DNA of 64,000 nt, taken from the NCBI RefSeq assembly GCF_003953935.1, contig NZ_RXLQ01000006.1:339908-403907 (forward strand), read 5' to 3'. Within the stretch, counting starts at the first letter, position 1, and every line of letters starts with the position of its first letter. This document shows, piece after piece, positions 53,587 through 62,992 of this stretch. The notes under the pieces were generated by a model, which did not search any database, was not told the DNA's origin, and was given only the letters and a program-made list of their open reading frames with translations. The stretch is from Massilia atriviolacea. GTDB taxonomy: Bacteria; Pseudomonadota; Gammaproteobacteria; Burkholderiales; Burkholderiaceae_D. Both the position numbers and the translations under genes were made by a program.

Positions 53587-56376
53587 TTGAAAAAGCCTTT
53601 CGTACTGAAACAAAGTGTGATCGCCGTCGCACTGACCATCGGGGTGTCCCACGTAGCGATGGCCCAGCAGCAAAGCGCACAGCCGATTCAAAAAGTCGTT
53701 GTCACGGGTTCCAACATCAAGCGCGCGGTCGATGAGGAAACCTCGTCGCCGGTGCAGGTCATCGGCCGCCTGGAAATCGCCGCCATCGGCGCCAGTACCG
53801 TCAAGGATGTGCTCGATACCCTGACCTCGAAGTCGTCCGACCTGACCGATATCGACGGCGGCAATTCCTTCGCCTCGGGCGCGACCGGCATCTCGCTGCG
53901 CAACCTGGGCAAGGGCTCGACCCTGACCCTGCTCAACGGCCGCCGGGTGGCCAACTATGGCCTCGCCGACGGCGGCCAGGAAACCTTCGTCAACATCGAC
54001 GCCATGCCGTCCGAAATCATCGACCGCATCGAGATCCTGCTCGACGGCGCCTCGGCCGTGTACGGCTCCGACGCGGTGGCCGGCGTGGTCAACATCATTA
54101 CCAGAAAAGATTTCAGCGGCGTGATGGTGAACGCCGGCCTGCGCCAGTCGCTGCTGAAAAGCGCGATCAACAAGGACAAGACCGCCTCGCTGACGGGCGG
54201 CTACGGCGACATCGAGAAGGATGGCTACAATGTGTTCGGCCACTTCGAGGCCTATCACCGTTCGCCGTACGACGATCGCACCATCATGCCGGCCGCGCCA
54301 GCCTGGTACAAGGAATACGTCAACCCGAGCTTCGGCGTGAAGTCCACGTATTCGTATCCCGGCAACTTCGTCGACCGCTATCCTGCCAATTATTCCGATC
54401 CTGCGCTGGCGGGAAAAAGCTTCAACACGCCGGTGGCCGGCTGCAAGGATATCGAGGAGGGCACCTGCCGCTTCGACCAGTGGGCGCGCGTGGGTATCCA
54501 TCCGGAAGCGAAACGCTATAACTTCTTCGGCAGCGGCCGCCTGAAGCTGGGCGGCAACCGCACCGCGTTCTCGGAAGTGACCCTGGGCCAGACCACCACG
54601 ACCTACTTCAATGCGCCGCCGATCATGCAATACACGGGCACGCCATCGACCTGGTTCAACAGCAAGGAAGGCAAGCTCAACTCCTTCCTGGAGCCGAAGC
54701 TGCCGGTCGGCCATCCGAACAACCCGTACTCCTTCCCGGTGGCGCTGCGCTATCGCTATGCCGATAACGTCAATCTGTTCAAGAGCGATGCCGAGGCCAA
54801 GCAGTACCGCGTCATGGTCGGCCTGGAAGGCAGCGACTACGGCTGGGACTGGAACACGGCGGTCGGCGCCATGGGCTCCAAAGTGGAGAACACGATTCGC
54901 GGCGGTAAGCATGCGGCCAATTACCTGGCGGCCATCAACAGCGGCGAATACAAGTTCGGCGGCGTGAACAGCCCCGAGCTGCTCAACAAGATGTTCCCGA
55001 ACCTCTTGTTCGGCGGCGAGTCGAAGCAGGTCTTCATCGACTTCAAGGCCACGCGCGAGCTGATGCAGCTGAGCGGCGGCCCGCTGTCGCTGGCGGTCGG
55101 CGGCGACTTCCGCACCGATTCCTTCGATGCCTATGTCAGCGACAATATCTCCAACGCCGAAATCGTCAGCTACGGTTCGATCAATGTGACCGGCAAGCGC
55201 CACATCAGCGCCGCCTTCGCCGAACTGAATGCGCCGATCACCAAGTCGCTCGAACTGAACGCCGCGATGCGCGTCGACAAGGTCGGCGATACCGATATTT
55301 CGGTGGTGCCGAAAGTCGGCATGCGCTACGAAGTGAGCAAGCGCTTCATCGTGCGCGGCACCGTCGCCAACGGCTTCCGCGCGCCCAACGTGGCAGAGAC
55401 CGGCAAGGTGGACCTGTCCGCCTTCCAGAACAGCAACGTCGATCCGAAGCGCTGCGCCACCGCCAACCAGCTGTATAACATCCTGAAGGACGGCAACACG
55501 ATCGACAAGGCCGACGCCCTGACCGCGCGCGATCGCGGCTGCAGCGTCAGCTTCGCTTCCCAGGTCAAGGGCAATCCGGAGCTGGAGCCGGAAAAGTCGC
55601 GCAGCTATAACGTCGGTTTCGTGCTGCAGCCGCTCGACAGCCTGAGCCTGACCATGGACTACTACCGCATCGAGCGGCGCAACCAGATCGGCACCAAGAC
55701 CGTGACCCAGATCCTGGCCGACGAAGACCGCCTGCCGGGCAGCGTGCAGCGCCGCGCCGTGACCGAGGAAGACAAGCGCCTGTCGGCGCGCGCCAAGGAA
55801 TTGTCGGGCAAGGATATCCAGTTCCCGATCGGACCGGTGGCCTCGATCTCGAACCGCTACGAGAACATGGACCGCGCCAGGGTGTCCGGGATCGACATGG
55901 AGATCAACCATCGCTGGAACCTGGGTTCGGCCGGCCGCCTGGTCAGCAACCTGAAGGGCAATTACCAGCTCGACTACCGCAAGTGGGATACGGTCACCGA
56001 TACGTTTACCGAAAACCTCTCCGGCAACTACGAGAACTACGAGTATCAGGTGCGCGCCTCGACCACCTGGAGCCAGGGTCCGTTCAAGCTGGGCGGTGCG
56101 GTGACCTACCGTCCGGAAACCTCGCTGATGGAAGACCGCTACGACGAGAACTACAACGCGGCCGGCTGCGAAGACCAGGGCATTCCGAGCGAGTTCTGCC
56201 GCGTGAAGAAGGATGTCGTCACCGATCTGCACATGAGCTACACGGGCATCAAGAACACCACCATCGCCCTGAACCTGTACAACGTGTTCGATCGCGCCGC
56301 GCCGCCTGACGTTCGCCTCGCCAATCCGCCGCTGCGCGGACGCAGCGCACGCGTGTCGCTGCAGTACGTGTTCTGA
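53587..56376 (+). CDS. TonB-dependent receptor (tandem paralog A)
   Basis: A 929-residue outer-membrane receptor. I place the start at a TTG (53587), giving LKKPFVLKQSVIAVALTIGV signal peptide with CTGGAG four bases before. After cleavage near AMAQ comes the plug IQKVVVTGSNIKRAVDEETSSPVQV, STVKDVLDTLTSKSS, LTLLNGRRVANYGLADGGQETFVNIDAMP, and ILLDGASAVYGSDAVAGVVNIITRKDF. The barrel ends in RVSLQYVF. About three quarters of the residues match the next gene. Paired cysteines occur in loops. Substrate unknown. Confidence 0.92.
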   Translation: MKKPFVLKQSVIAVALTIGVSHVAMAQQQSAQPIQKVVVTGSNIKRAVDEETSSPVQVIGRLEIAAIGASTVKDVLDTLTSKSSDLTDIDGGNSFASGATGISLRNLGKGSTLTLLNGRRVANYGLADGGQETFVNIDAMPSEIIDRIEILLDGASAVYGSDAVAGVVNIITRKDFSGVMVNAGLRQSLLKSAINKDKTASLTGGYGDIEKDGYNVFGHFEAYHRSPYDDRTIMPAAPAWYKEYVNPSFGVKSTYSYPGNFVDRYPANYSDPALAGKSFNTPVAGCKDIEEGTCRFDQWARVGIHPEAKRYNFFGSGRLKLGGNRTAFSEVTLGQTTTTYFNAPPIMQYTGTPSTWFNSKEGKLNSFLEPKLPVGHPNNPYSFPVALRYRYADNVNLFKSDAEAKQYRVMVGLEGSDYGWDWNTAVGAMGSKVENTIRGGKHAANYLAAINSGEYKFGGVNSPELLNKMFPNLLFGGESKQVFIDFKATRELMQLSGGPLSLAVGGDFRTDSFDAYVSDNISNAEIVSYGSINVTGKRHISAAFAELNAPITKSLELNAAMRVDKVGDTDISVVPKVGMRYEVSKRFIVRGTVANGFRAPNVAETGKVDLSAFQNSNVDPKRCATANQLYNILKDGNTIDKADALTARDRGCSVSFASQVKGNPELEPEKSRSYNVGFVLQPLDSLSLTMDYYRIERRNQIGTKTVTQILADEDRLPGSVQRRAVTEEDKRLSARAKELSGKDIQFPIGPVASISNRYENMDRARVSGIDMEINHRWNLGSAGRLVSNLKGNYQLDYRKWDTVTDTFTENLSGNYENYEYQVRASTTWSQGPFKLGGAVTYRPETSLMEDRYDENYNAAGCEDQGIPSEFCRVKKDVVTDLHMSYTGIKNTTIALNLYNVFDRAAPPDVRLANPPLRGRSARVSLQYVF

Positions 56377-56423
56377 TCGATGGATTGATTCTTCGATGCA
56401 TGGCGCTTCCAGGGCGCCTGCGG

Positions 56424-56453
56424 AAAAACCCGGCCGGCGCGCCGGGTTTTTTT
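56424..56453 (+). terminator. Terminator between the tandem receptors
   Basis: AAAAACCCGGC (56424-56434) pairs with GCCGGGTTTTT (56441-56451) and ends in T. The two receptors therefore probably have separate transcripts. Confidence 0.9.
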
Positions 56454-56658
56454 CGTCTGCGCAAGTTCCAACGCCTATTGTCTAGCGGAAAAACAACGAA
56501 AATGCGCTTGACAGCAGATTTCTGTGAATTCCCCTTGGCCTTCAATCCACCTTTGTGCGAAATTCATGGCCCTCGCTTTCGCGCGTGCCTTTTCAAGCGC
56601 GGGGCGCGGGATCGGAAAACGATCGACACATACCTATAAAGTAATCCTGGAGCTGAAT

Positions 56659-59451
56659 TTGAACAAGAAACTCGCAGTAAAACGTAGCGTCATCGCCGTT
56701 GCACTGACCCTGGGCGGCGCCCAGGTCGCGCTGGCGCAGCAGCAAGCGGCACAGCCGATTCAAAAAGTCATCGTGACCGGCTCGAACATCAAGCGCGCGG
56801 TCGACACCGAAACCTCGTCGACCGTGCAAGTGCTGGGCAAGGCGGAAATCGCCGCCCTCGGCGCCAGCACCGTCAAGGACGTGCTCGACACCCTGACCTC
56901 CAGCGCCACCAACACCCTGTCGGATAAAACCGGCGGCAACTCCTTCGCCGGCGGCGCTTCGGGCATTTCCCTGCGCAACCTGGGCAAGAATTCCACCCTG
57001 ACCCTGCTCAACGGCCGTCGCGTGGCCAACTACGGCCTGGCCGACGGCGGCCAGCAAACCTTCGTCAACATCGACGCCATGCCGTCGGAAGTGATCGAAC
57101 GGGTCGAAGTGCTGCTCGACGGCGCGTCGGCCGTGTACGGCTCGGACGCGGTCGCGGGCGTGATCAACATCATCACCAAGCGCGATTTCCAGGGCGTGCT
57201 GGCCAAGGCCGGTGCGCGCCAGTCCCTGCTGAATAGCAAGCTGGACAAGAACAAGACCGCTTCGCTGACCGCCGGCATGGGCGACTTCGAAGCCGACGGC
57301 TACAATGTGTTCGGCCATTTCGAAGCCTTCCAGCGCGATCCGTACACCGTGCGCGAAACCATCAACACGGTGCCGGCCTGGTGGGGCAAGTATGTCAACC
57401 CGAGCTATGGCGTGAAATCGACCTACTCGTACCCGGGCAACTACGTCGACCGTTATCCGAGCAATTATGCCGACCCTGCGCTGGCCGGCAAGAGCTTCAG
57501 CACCCCGGTGGCCGGCTGCACCGACGTGGTCGACGGCACCTGCCGCTTCGACCAGTGGGGTTCGCTGGGCCGCAGCCCGGAAGCGAAGCGCTACAACTTC
57601 TTCGGCACCGGCCGCATGAAGCTGGGCGGCAACCGCGTCGGCTTCTCGGAACTGACCCTGGGCCAGACCAACACCACTTACTTCAATCCGCCGGGCATCC
57701 TGCAGTACACCGGTACCGCAAGTAACTGGTACAACAGCAAGGACGGCAAGCTCAACTCGTATACCGAGCCGAAGTTGCCGGTCGGCCATCCAAACAATCC
57801 GTACAGCTTCCCGGTTGCCCTGCGCTACCGCTACGCCGACGATCTGACGCTGGCCAAGAACGAAGCGCAATCGAAGCAATACCGCGCCATGGTCGGCCTG
57901 GAAGGCAGCGATTACGGCTGGGACTGGTCTAGCGCGATCGGCATCATGGGCTCGAAGGTCGACAATGAAGAGCGCGGCCGCCGCCACGCCGCCAACTACA
58001 ACGCGGCCATCCTGAGCGGCGAGTACAAGTTCGGCGGCGTCAACAGCCCCGACCTGCTGATGCGCATGTTCCCGGTGTATGTCTTCGGCGGCGAGTCGAA
58101 GCAGACCTTCATCGACGCCAAGGCCAGCCGCGAGCTGATGCAGCTCGAAGGCGGCCCGCTGTCGCTGGCGATCGGCGGCGATTTCCGCCGCGACGAGTTC
58201 AGCGCATATGTGAGCGACAATATCGCCAGCGGCCAGCTGGTGGGCCTGGGTTCGATCAATGTGGATGGTTCGCGCAACATCAGCGCCGCCTTCGCCGAAC
58301 TGAATGCGCCCCTGACCAAGAAGCTCGAAGTCAACGGCGCTGTGCGTCTCGACAAGGTGGGCGATACCGATCTGTCGCTGGTGCCGAAACTGGGCATGCG
58401 CTACGAAGTGAACAAGCGCTTCATGGTGCGCGGCACGATCGCCAACGGCTTCCGCGCGCCTAACGTGGCAGAGACCGGCAAGGTCGACCTGGCAGCCTTC
58501 CGTAACAACAACGTCGATCCGAAGCGTTGCGCCACCGCCAACCAGCTGTACGCGGCGCTGAAGACCGGCAATACCCTGGACCAGGCCGACGCCCTGCGCG
58601 CACGCGATCTCGGTTGCAGCGTCAGTCTTGCTTCGCTGGTCAAAGGCAATCCGAATCTCGAGCCGGAAAAATCGCGCAGCTACAACATCGGCCTGGTGAT
58701 GGAGCCGCTGGCCAACATGAGCGTGACCTTCGACTACTACCATATCGAGCGCCGCAACGAAATCGGCACCCGCAGCACGGTCCAGATCCTGACCGACGAA
58801 GACCGTCGTCCGGGCAGCGTGCAGCGCCTGCCGGTGACGGCCGACGACATGCGCCTGGCGGCGCGTGCCAAGGAACTGACCGGCAAGGACATCGTGTTCC
58901 CGATCGGCCCGATCTCGGCGGTATCGAACACCTACGAGAACATGGACCGCACCCGCGTTTCCGGCCTCGACATGGAAGTGAACCACCGCTGGAACATGGG
59001 TTCGGCCGGCAAGCTGGTCAGCAACCTGAAAGCCAACTACCAGCTCGATTACCGCAGCTGGGATACGGTGACCAACACCTTCACCGAAAACCTGGCCGGC
59101 AACTACGAGAACTACCGTTACCGCGTACGCGCGTCGACGGCCTGGTCGCGCGGCGCCTGGAACGTGGGCGGCGCGGTGACCTACATGCCGGGTACCCGTC
59201 TGTACGATAACAAGTACGACACCAACTACACGGCGCAAGGTTGCGCAGACCAGGGCATCGACGCCGAATACTGCCAGATCAAGCGCGATGTCGTCACCGA
59301 CATGAACCTGTCGTACACCGGGTTCAAGAACACCACCTTGTACCTGAACCTGTACAACGTGTTCGACCGCGCACCGGTGGCCGATGTCCGTACGTCCTAC
59401 GAACCATCGCGCGGCCGCTCGGTCCGTGCAGCGGTGCAGTACAAGTTCTGA
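56659..59451 (+). CDS. TonB-dependent receptor (tandem paralog B)
   Basis: A 930-residue paralog of the preceding receptor, also started from TTG (56659; LNKKLAVKRSVIAVALTLGG) with CTGGAG upstream in the same place. Plug segments are IQKVIVTGSNIKRAVDTETSSTVQV, LTLLNGRRVANYGLADGGQQTFVNIDAMP and LLDGASAVYGSDAVAGVINIITKRDF. The barrel ends RAAVQYKF. Differences concentrate in presumed extracellular loops, for example residues near FVDRYPA/YVDRYPS and the VPAWWGKYV region. The ATG-led frame to 56524 is an unconserved extension. Confidence 0.92.
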   Translation: MNKKLAVKRSVIAVALTLGGAQVALAQQQAAQPIQKVIVTGSNIKRAVDTETSSTVQVLGKAEIAALGASTVKDVLDTLTSSATNTLSDKTGGNSFAGGASGISLRNLGKNSTLTLLNGRRVANYGLADGGQQTFVNIDAMPSEVIERVEVLLDGASAVYGSDAVAGVINIITKRDFQGVLAKAGARQSLLNSKLDKNKTASLTAGMGDFEADGYNVFGHFEAFQRDPYTVRETINTVPAWWGKYVNPSYGVKSTYSYPGNYVDRYPSNYADPALAGKSFSTPVAGCTDVVDGTCRFDQWGSLGRSPEAKRYNFFGTGRMKLGGNRVGFSELTLGQTNTTYFNPPGILQYTGTASNWYNSKDGKLNSYTEPKLPVGHPNNPYSFPVALRYRYADDLTLAKNEAQSKQYRAMVGLEGSDYGWDWSSAIGIMGSKVDNEERGRRHAANYNAAILSGEYKFGGVNSPDLLMRMFPVYVFGGESKQTFIDAKASRELMQLEGGPLSLAIGGDFRRDEFSAYVSDNIASGQLVGLGSINVDGSRNISAAFAELNAPLTKKLEVNGAVRLDKVGDTDLSLVPKLGMRYEVNKRFMVRGTIANGFRAPNVAETGKVDLAAFRNNNVDPKRCATANQLYAALKTGNTLDQADALRARDLGCSVSLASLVKGNPNLEPEKSRSYNIGLVMEPLANMSVTFDYYHIERRNEIGTRSTVQILTDEDRRPGSVQRLPVTADDMRLAARAKELTGKDIVFPIGPISAVSNTYENMDRTRVSGLDMEVNHRWNMGSAGKLVSNLKANYQLDYRSWDTVTNTFTENLAGNYENYRYRVRASTAWSRGAWNVGGAVTYMPGTRLYDNKYDTNYTAQGCADQGIDAEYCQIKRDVVTDMNLSYTGFKNTTLYLNLYNVFDRAPVADVRTSYEPSRGRSVRAAVQYKF

Positions 59452-59497
59452 TAGGGTGACGAAGCGCCGCAGGGCGCCATTTCACCAGTGACGACCA

Positions 59498-59538
59498 TGA
59501 GCGCTGTCGTTCTGCCACGGGCAGGGCGACAGCGCTCA
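59498..59538. terminator. Perfect 12-bp stem-loop after paralog B
   Basis: TGAGCGCTGTCG (59498-59509) pairs with CGACAGCGCTCA (59527-59538); the loop can extend the stem with CTGCC/GGCAG. No T run, so it may be a terminator or a 5' structure of the next gene. Confidence 0.65.
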
Positions 59539-59646
59539 ATTCATATAAGCAAACTTGTTTATCTTCGTGTCCAGGGTGTCACGCCTTGTATATACTTTTT
59601 TCATGAGATAGACCCACCCGCAGCACCAATCACACAAGGAACTCCG

Positions 59647-61977
59647 ATGGCAAAGCAGTTGATCGCCCACGGCGCACTGGCGATCCTGTCGCTCGGCGTC
59701 ATCGCTCCAGCCCAGTCCCAGCCCCAGTCCCAACCCGTGCCCGCCACCGATGCCGCCGCCCGCGCCGCAGCGCGCCAGGGGGCCGGCAACAGCGCTTCCG
59801 AACAAATCGACAAGGTCGAAATCACCGCCACCCGCGCCGTCAACGCCGTCGACGTGCAGCAGGTCCCGGCCGCCATCACCGTCCTGCAACCCGAGAACCT
59901 GGCGAAATTCGGCCTGGGCAAGCTGTCCGACATCGCCAGCCTGGTGCCCGCCATGAGCGTGCAGGAGCAGGGCGCCGGCGTGAACAACATCACCATGCGC
60001 GGCCTGGTCGTGCGCGGCATCGTGCCGTCCGAAATCCAGGATGCCTCGCTGGTGGCCGTGTACGTCGACGATATGCCGGTCACCCTCAAGTCCGGCAACC
60101 CGGACCTGAAAGTGCTGGACCTGGAGCGCGTCGAAGTGCTGCAAGGCCCGCAGGGCACCCTGTTCGGGGCCGGCGCCATGGCCGGCGCGCTGCGCCAGAT
60201 CACGCAAAAGCCCGACACCACCGACCTGTTCGGCTCGGTCGAAGCGGTCGGTTCGCGCACCTCCGGCTTCGGCGGCAACAACGGCAACCTGCGCGGCATG
60301 GTCAACATTCCGCTCAAGGCGGAGGTGGCGGGCCTGCGCCTGACCGGCTACAGCGGCAGGGATTCCGGCTATATCCGCAACGACTTCAACGGCGCGACCA
60401 CCAACGCGTTGTCGACCAGCCAGGGCCGCGCGGCGCTGCGCCTGCGCGCCTCGCCCGACCTGACCATCGACGCCAGCGCCACCGCCTCGAACATCAAGGG
60501 CGGCATCAACGATGCCTATTCCAAACTGGCGCCGTTCACCACCTTCGCGCTGCTGCCGCAGCAAAGCAAGGATTCGCTGCAACTGTATAACCTGGCCGTC
60601 AACTACGACCTGGGCGGCGCGCAGCTGGTCTCGTCGAGTTCCTACCTGCACCGCGACACCGGCTACCTGCAATCGGCCCAGTATCCGGCCACCGCCTTCA
60701 TTTTCAGCGGCAAGAATCCGCTGATGGCGTCGGCTTACACGATCGGCAATGCGGTCACGGACTTTGCCCAGGAATTTCGCCTGAATTCCAAGACAGCAGG
60801 CCCCTTCAAGTGGACCGCCGGCGCCTTCTTCGACACGGGCGAGCGCAAGCTGCGCCAGGAGCAGCCGACCGCGGGCTTCGATGCCCGTTTCGCCGAGACG
60901 CGCAACTTCCCCGGCTATAACTCGCACACCAACGACGGCGCCAGTACGCCGGACAACTACTTTTCGGGCCGGCAAGATACCAGGTCGCGCCAGGTCGCGC
61001 TGTTTGCCGAAGGCAGCTACACGCTATTCGACAAGCTCGACCTGACCGCCGGCCTGCGCCTGTTCAAGGGCACCCAGGATTTCGACCTGCATTTCAGCGG
61101 CCTGTTCGGCAACCTGGTGGGCGCCACGCCGGCGCTGCCCGGCAGTCCCGAGGTGAGCAGCAGCAGCGCCAGCGCGCAGGGCGCCAATCCGCGCTTCGCG
61201 GCGGCCTACCATGTCGATCAGGATCACTTGCTGTATGCAAACGCAGGCAAGGGTTTCCGCTACGGCGGCAACAACCAGCCGGTGCCGTTCAACTTCTGCG
61301 GCATCCATGCGCCCTCGACCTTTGCGCCGGACAGCCTGTGGAGCTACGAAGTCGGTTCCAAGAACACCCTGTTCGGGCGCCGCATGACCCTGAACCTGAA
61401 CGCCTACCTGACCAACTGGGACGATGTCCAGGTGTTCAACCGCTTGCCATGCACCTATTATTTCACCCAGAACGCCGGCAAGATCCGCAGCGAAGGCGTG
61501 GAGGTGGAAGGCGCCTTCAAGCTGACGCGGCGCGCCAGCATCGGCTTCAACGCGGCCTACAACCATGCTTACGCGCGCGATGCGGTGATTACCGGGATTG
61601 CGGCGCAGAACATTCCGGCGGGCGCGCGCACGCCGTACGCGCCGCGCATCGCCGCCAGCGCCACGCTCAGCTACCGGATTCCGCTGGCCGGCACCGATCA
61701 ACTCGGCCTGGCGGCCAGCTATGCCTACAAGGGCAGTGCCTATACCAACTTTGCCGCCGCCCAGGGCAGCTATTCGGAAATTCCGTCGTCGAACACGCTC
61801 AACGCCACGCTGAGCTATACGACCCGGGCGTTCGAAGTGGGCCTGTTCGGCACGAACCTGACCAACGGCAACAAGGTGAGCGATGTGACGACCAACAGCA
61901 TCGCCATCCAGCCGGGCGATACCCTGTTCATGGCGCGGCCGCGCACGGTGGGAGTCCGTCTCACATCGCGTTTTTGA
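59647..61977 (+). CDS. TonB-dependent receptor (not paralogous to the pair)
   Basis: A 776-residue receptor with a signal peptide (LIAHGALAILSLGVIAPAQSQ), a Gln/Ala-rich linker, and a plug starting DKVEITATRAVNAVDVQQVPAAITVL, ITMRGLVVRGIVPSEIQDASLVAVYVDDMPV, LDLERVEVLQGPQGTLFGAGAMAGALRQIT. This YVDDMPV/LQGPQGTLFGA form is the FecA-like class seen in Sphingomonas and related receptors. Barrel ends LTSRF. AAGGAAC precedes the ATG at 59647. A desaturase-like gene and a PhnD-like gene follow at 36 and 4 bases, so the three probably form one operon. Confidence 0.92.
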   Translation: MAKQLIAHGALAILSLGVIAPAQSQPQSQPVPATDAAARAAARQGAGNSASEQIDKVEITATRAVNAVDVQQVPAAITVLQPENLAKFGLGKLSDIASLVPAMSVQEQGAGVNNITMRGLVVRGIVPSEIQDASLVAVYVDDMPVTLKSGNPDLKVLDLERVEVLQGPQGTLFGAGAMAGALRQITQKPDTTDLFGSVEAVGSRTSGFGGNNGNLRGMVNIPLKAEVAGLRLTGYSGRDSGYIRNDFNGATTNALSTSQGRAALRLRASPDLTIDASATASNIKGGINDAYSKLAPFTTFALLPQQSKDSLQLYNLAVNYDLGGAQLVSSSSYLHRDTGYLQSAQYPATAFIFSGKNPLMASAYTIGNAVTDFAQEFRLNSKTAGPFKWTAGAFFDTGERKLRQEQPTAGFDARFAETRNFPGYNSHTNDGASTPDNYFSGRQDTRSRQVALFAEGSYTLFDKLDLTAGLRLFKGTQDFDLHFSGLFGNLVGATPALPGSPEVSSSSASAQGANPRFAAAYHVDQDHLLYANAGKGFRYGGNNQPVPFNFCGIHAPSTFAPDSLWSYEVGSKNTLFGRRMTLNLNAYLTNWDDVQVFNRLPCTYYFTQNAGKIRSEGVEVEGAFKLTRRASIGFNAAYNHAYARDAVITGIAAQNIPAGARTPYAPRIAASATLSYRIPLAGTDQLGLAASYAYKGSAYTNFAAAQGSYSEIPSSNTLNATLSYTTRAFEVGLFGTNLTNGNKVSDVTTNSIAIQPGDTLFMARPRTVGVRLTSRF

Positions 61978-62013
61978 CTATCCATGTAGTACGTCGACCG
62001 GGGAGACTTGCTG

Positions 62014-62988
62014 ATGACCATCGCCGTGGCAAAGGACGTGCGTTCGAACTACATGGACGCCGCGCAACAGCGGCAAGTGTGCGGAGAGCGCCAGCGCCGG
62101 CTGTGGCTGGCGGAATGGCCCACCTGGCTCTTGATCCTCACCATTCACGGCGGCTGGCTGGCCACCCTGGCGTGGTGGCGCGAACTGGGGACGCCCGCCG
62201 CCACCGTGCTGATGATCTGGTGGTGCGCGTGGTATATGTCGCTCCAGCACGAATTGATCCACGGCCATCCCACACGCTGGCCTTTGCTCAACCGCCTGTT
62301 CGGCACGCTGCCGCTGGCGGTCTGGTATCCCTACCGGCTGTACCGCGACAGCCATCTGCGCCATCACGTCGATTTCCACCTGACCATGCCGGCGCTCGAT
62401 ACGGAAAGCTATTATGTGTCGCCGGCCACCTGGGCCGGGATGAGCAAGCCGCTGCAAAAGCTGCTGTGGTTTAACAAGACCTTCTGGGGCCGCATGCTGG
62501 CCGGCCCGGCGATTGCGATTGCGTCGGCCTGGATCGAGGCGCTGCGCCAGCCGCTGCGGGGCGACTGGTCGACGGTGCCGATGTGGCTCGGCCACCTGGG
62601 CATGCTGGCAGTGATGCTGTGGACAATCGAAGCGGCCTTCGGCGTGTCGGCGCTCTATTATGTGCTGGCGATCTCGTATCCGGCGCAGTCGCTGGTGATG
62701 ATCCGCTCCTATTACGAACATCGCCCGGCCGAGCATCACAAGCAGCGCATCGTGCTCAACGAAGCGGGTTTCGTGTTCCGCCTGCTGTATCTGAACAATA
62801 ACTTTCACCTGGTGCACCATGACTTTCCCTCGCTGCCGTGGTATCTGCTGCCGCGCGTCTACCATGCGCGGCGCGAGGCGTACATTGCCCGCAGCGGCGG
62901 CTTCTACGTGCGCGGCTACGGCGAGCTGATGCGCCGCTTCGGCCTGACCCCGGTCGACGCGCCCGTGCATCCGCACATGCCCGAGTGA
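62014..62988 (+). CDS. Fatty-acid desaturase-family membrane protein
   Basis: A 324-residue membrane protein with hydrophobic helices near 38-55, 62-77 and 193-225 and the His-box set of membrane di-iron enzymes: HELIHGH (79-85), HLRHH (114-118), and HLVHH (265-269), plus EHRPAEHH (235-242). It could be a desaturase, hydroxylase or ketolase; the HELIHGH first box also occurs in carotenoid and alkane-type enzymes. It follows the receptor gene and precedes the PhnD-like gene, which suggests action on a compound taken up or released in this locus. Start at ATG 62014 with GGGGAGA upstream. Confidence 0.85.
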   Translation: MTIAVAKDVRSNYMDAAQQRQVCGERQRRLWLAEWPTWLLILTIHGGWLATLAWWRELGTPAATVLMIWWCAWYMSLQHELIHGHPTRWPLLNRLFGTLPLAVWYPYRLYRDSHLRHHVDFHLTMPALDTESYYVSPATWAGMSKPLQKLLWFNKTFWGRMLAGPAIAIASAWIEALRQPLRGDWSTVPMWLGHLGMLAVMLWTIEAAFGVSALYYVLAISYPAQSLVMIRSYYEHRPAEHHKQRIVLNEAGFVFRLLYLNNNFHLVHHDFPSLPWYLLPRVYHARREAYIARSGGFYVRGYGELMRRFGLTPVDAPVHPHMPE

Positions 62989-62992
62989 TGCG

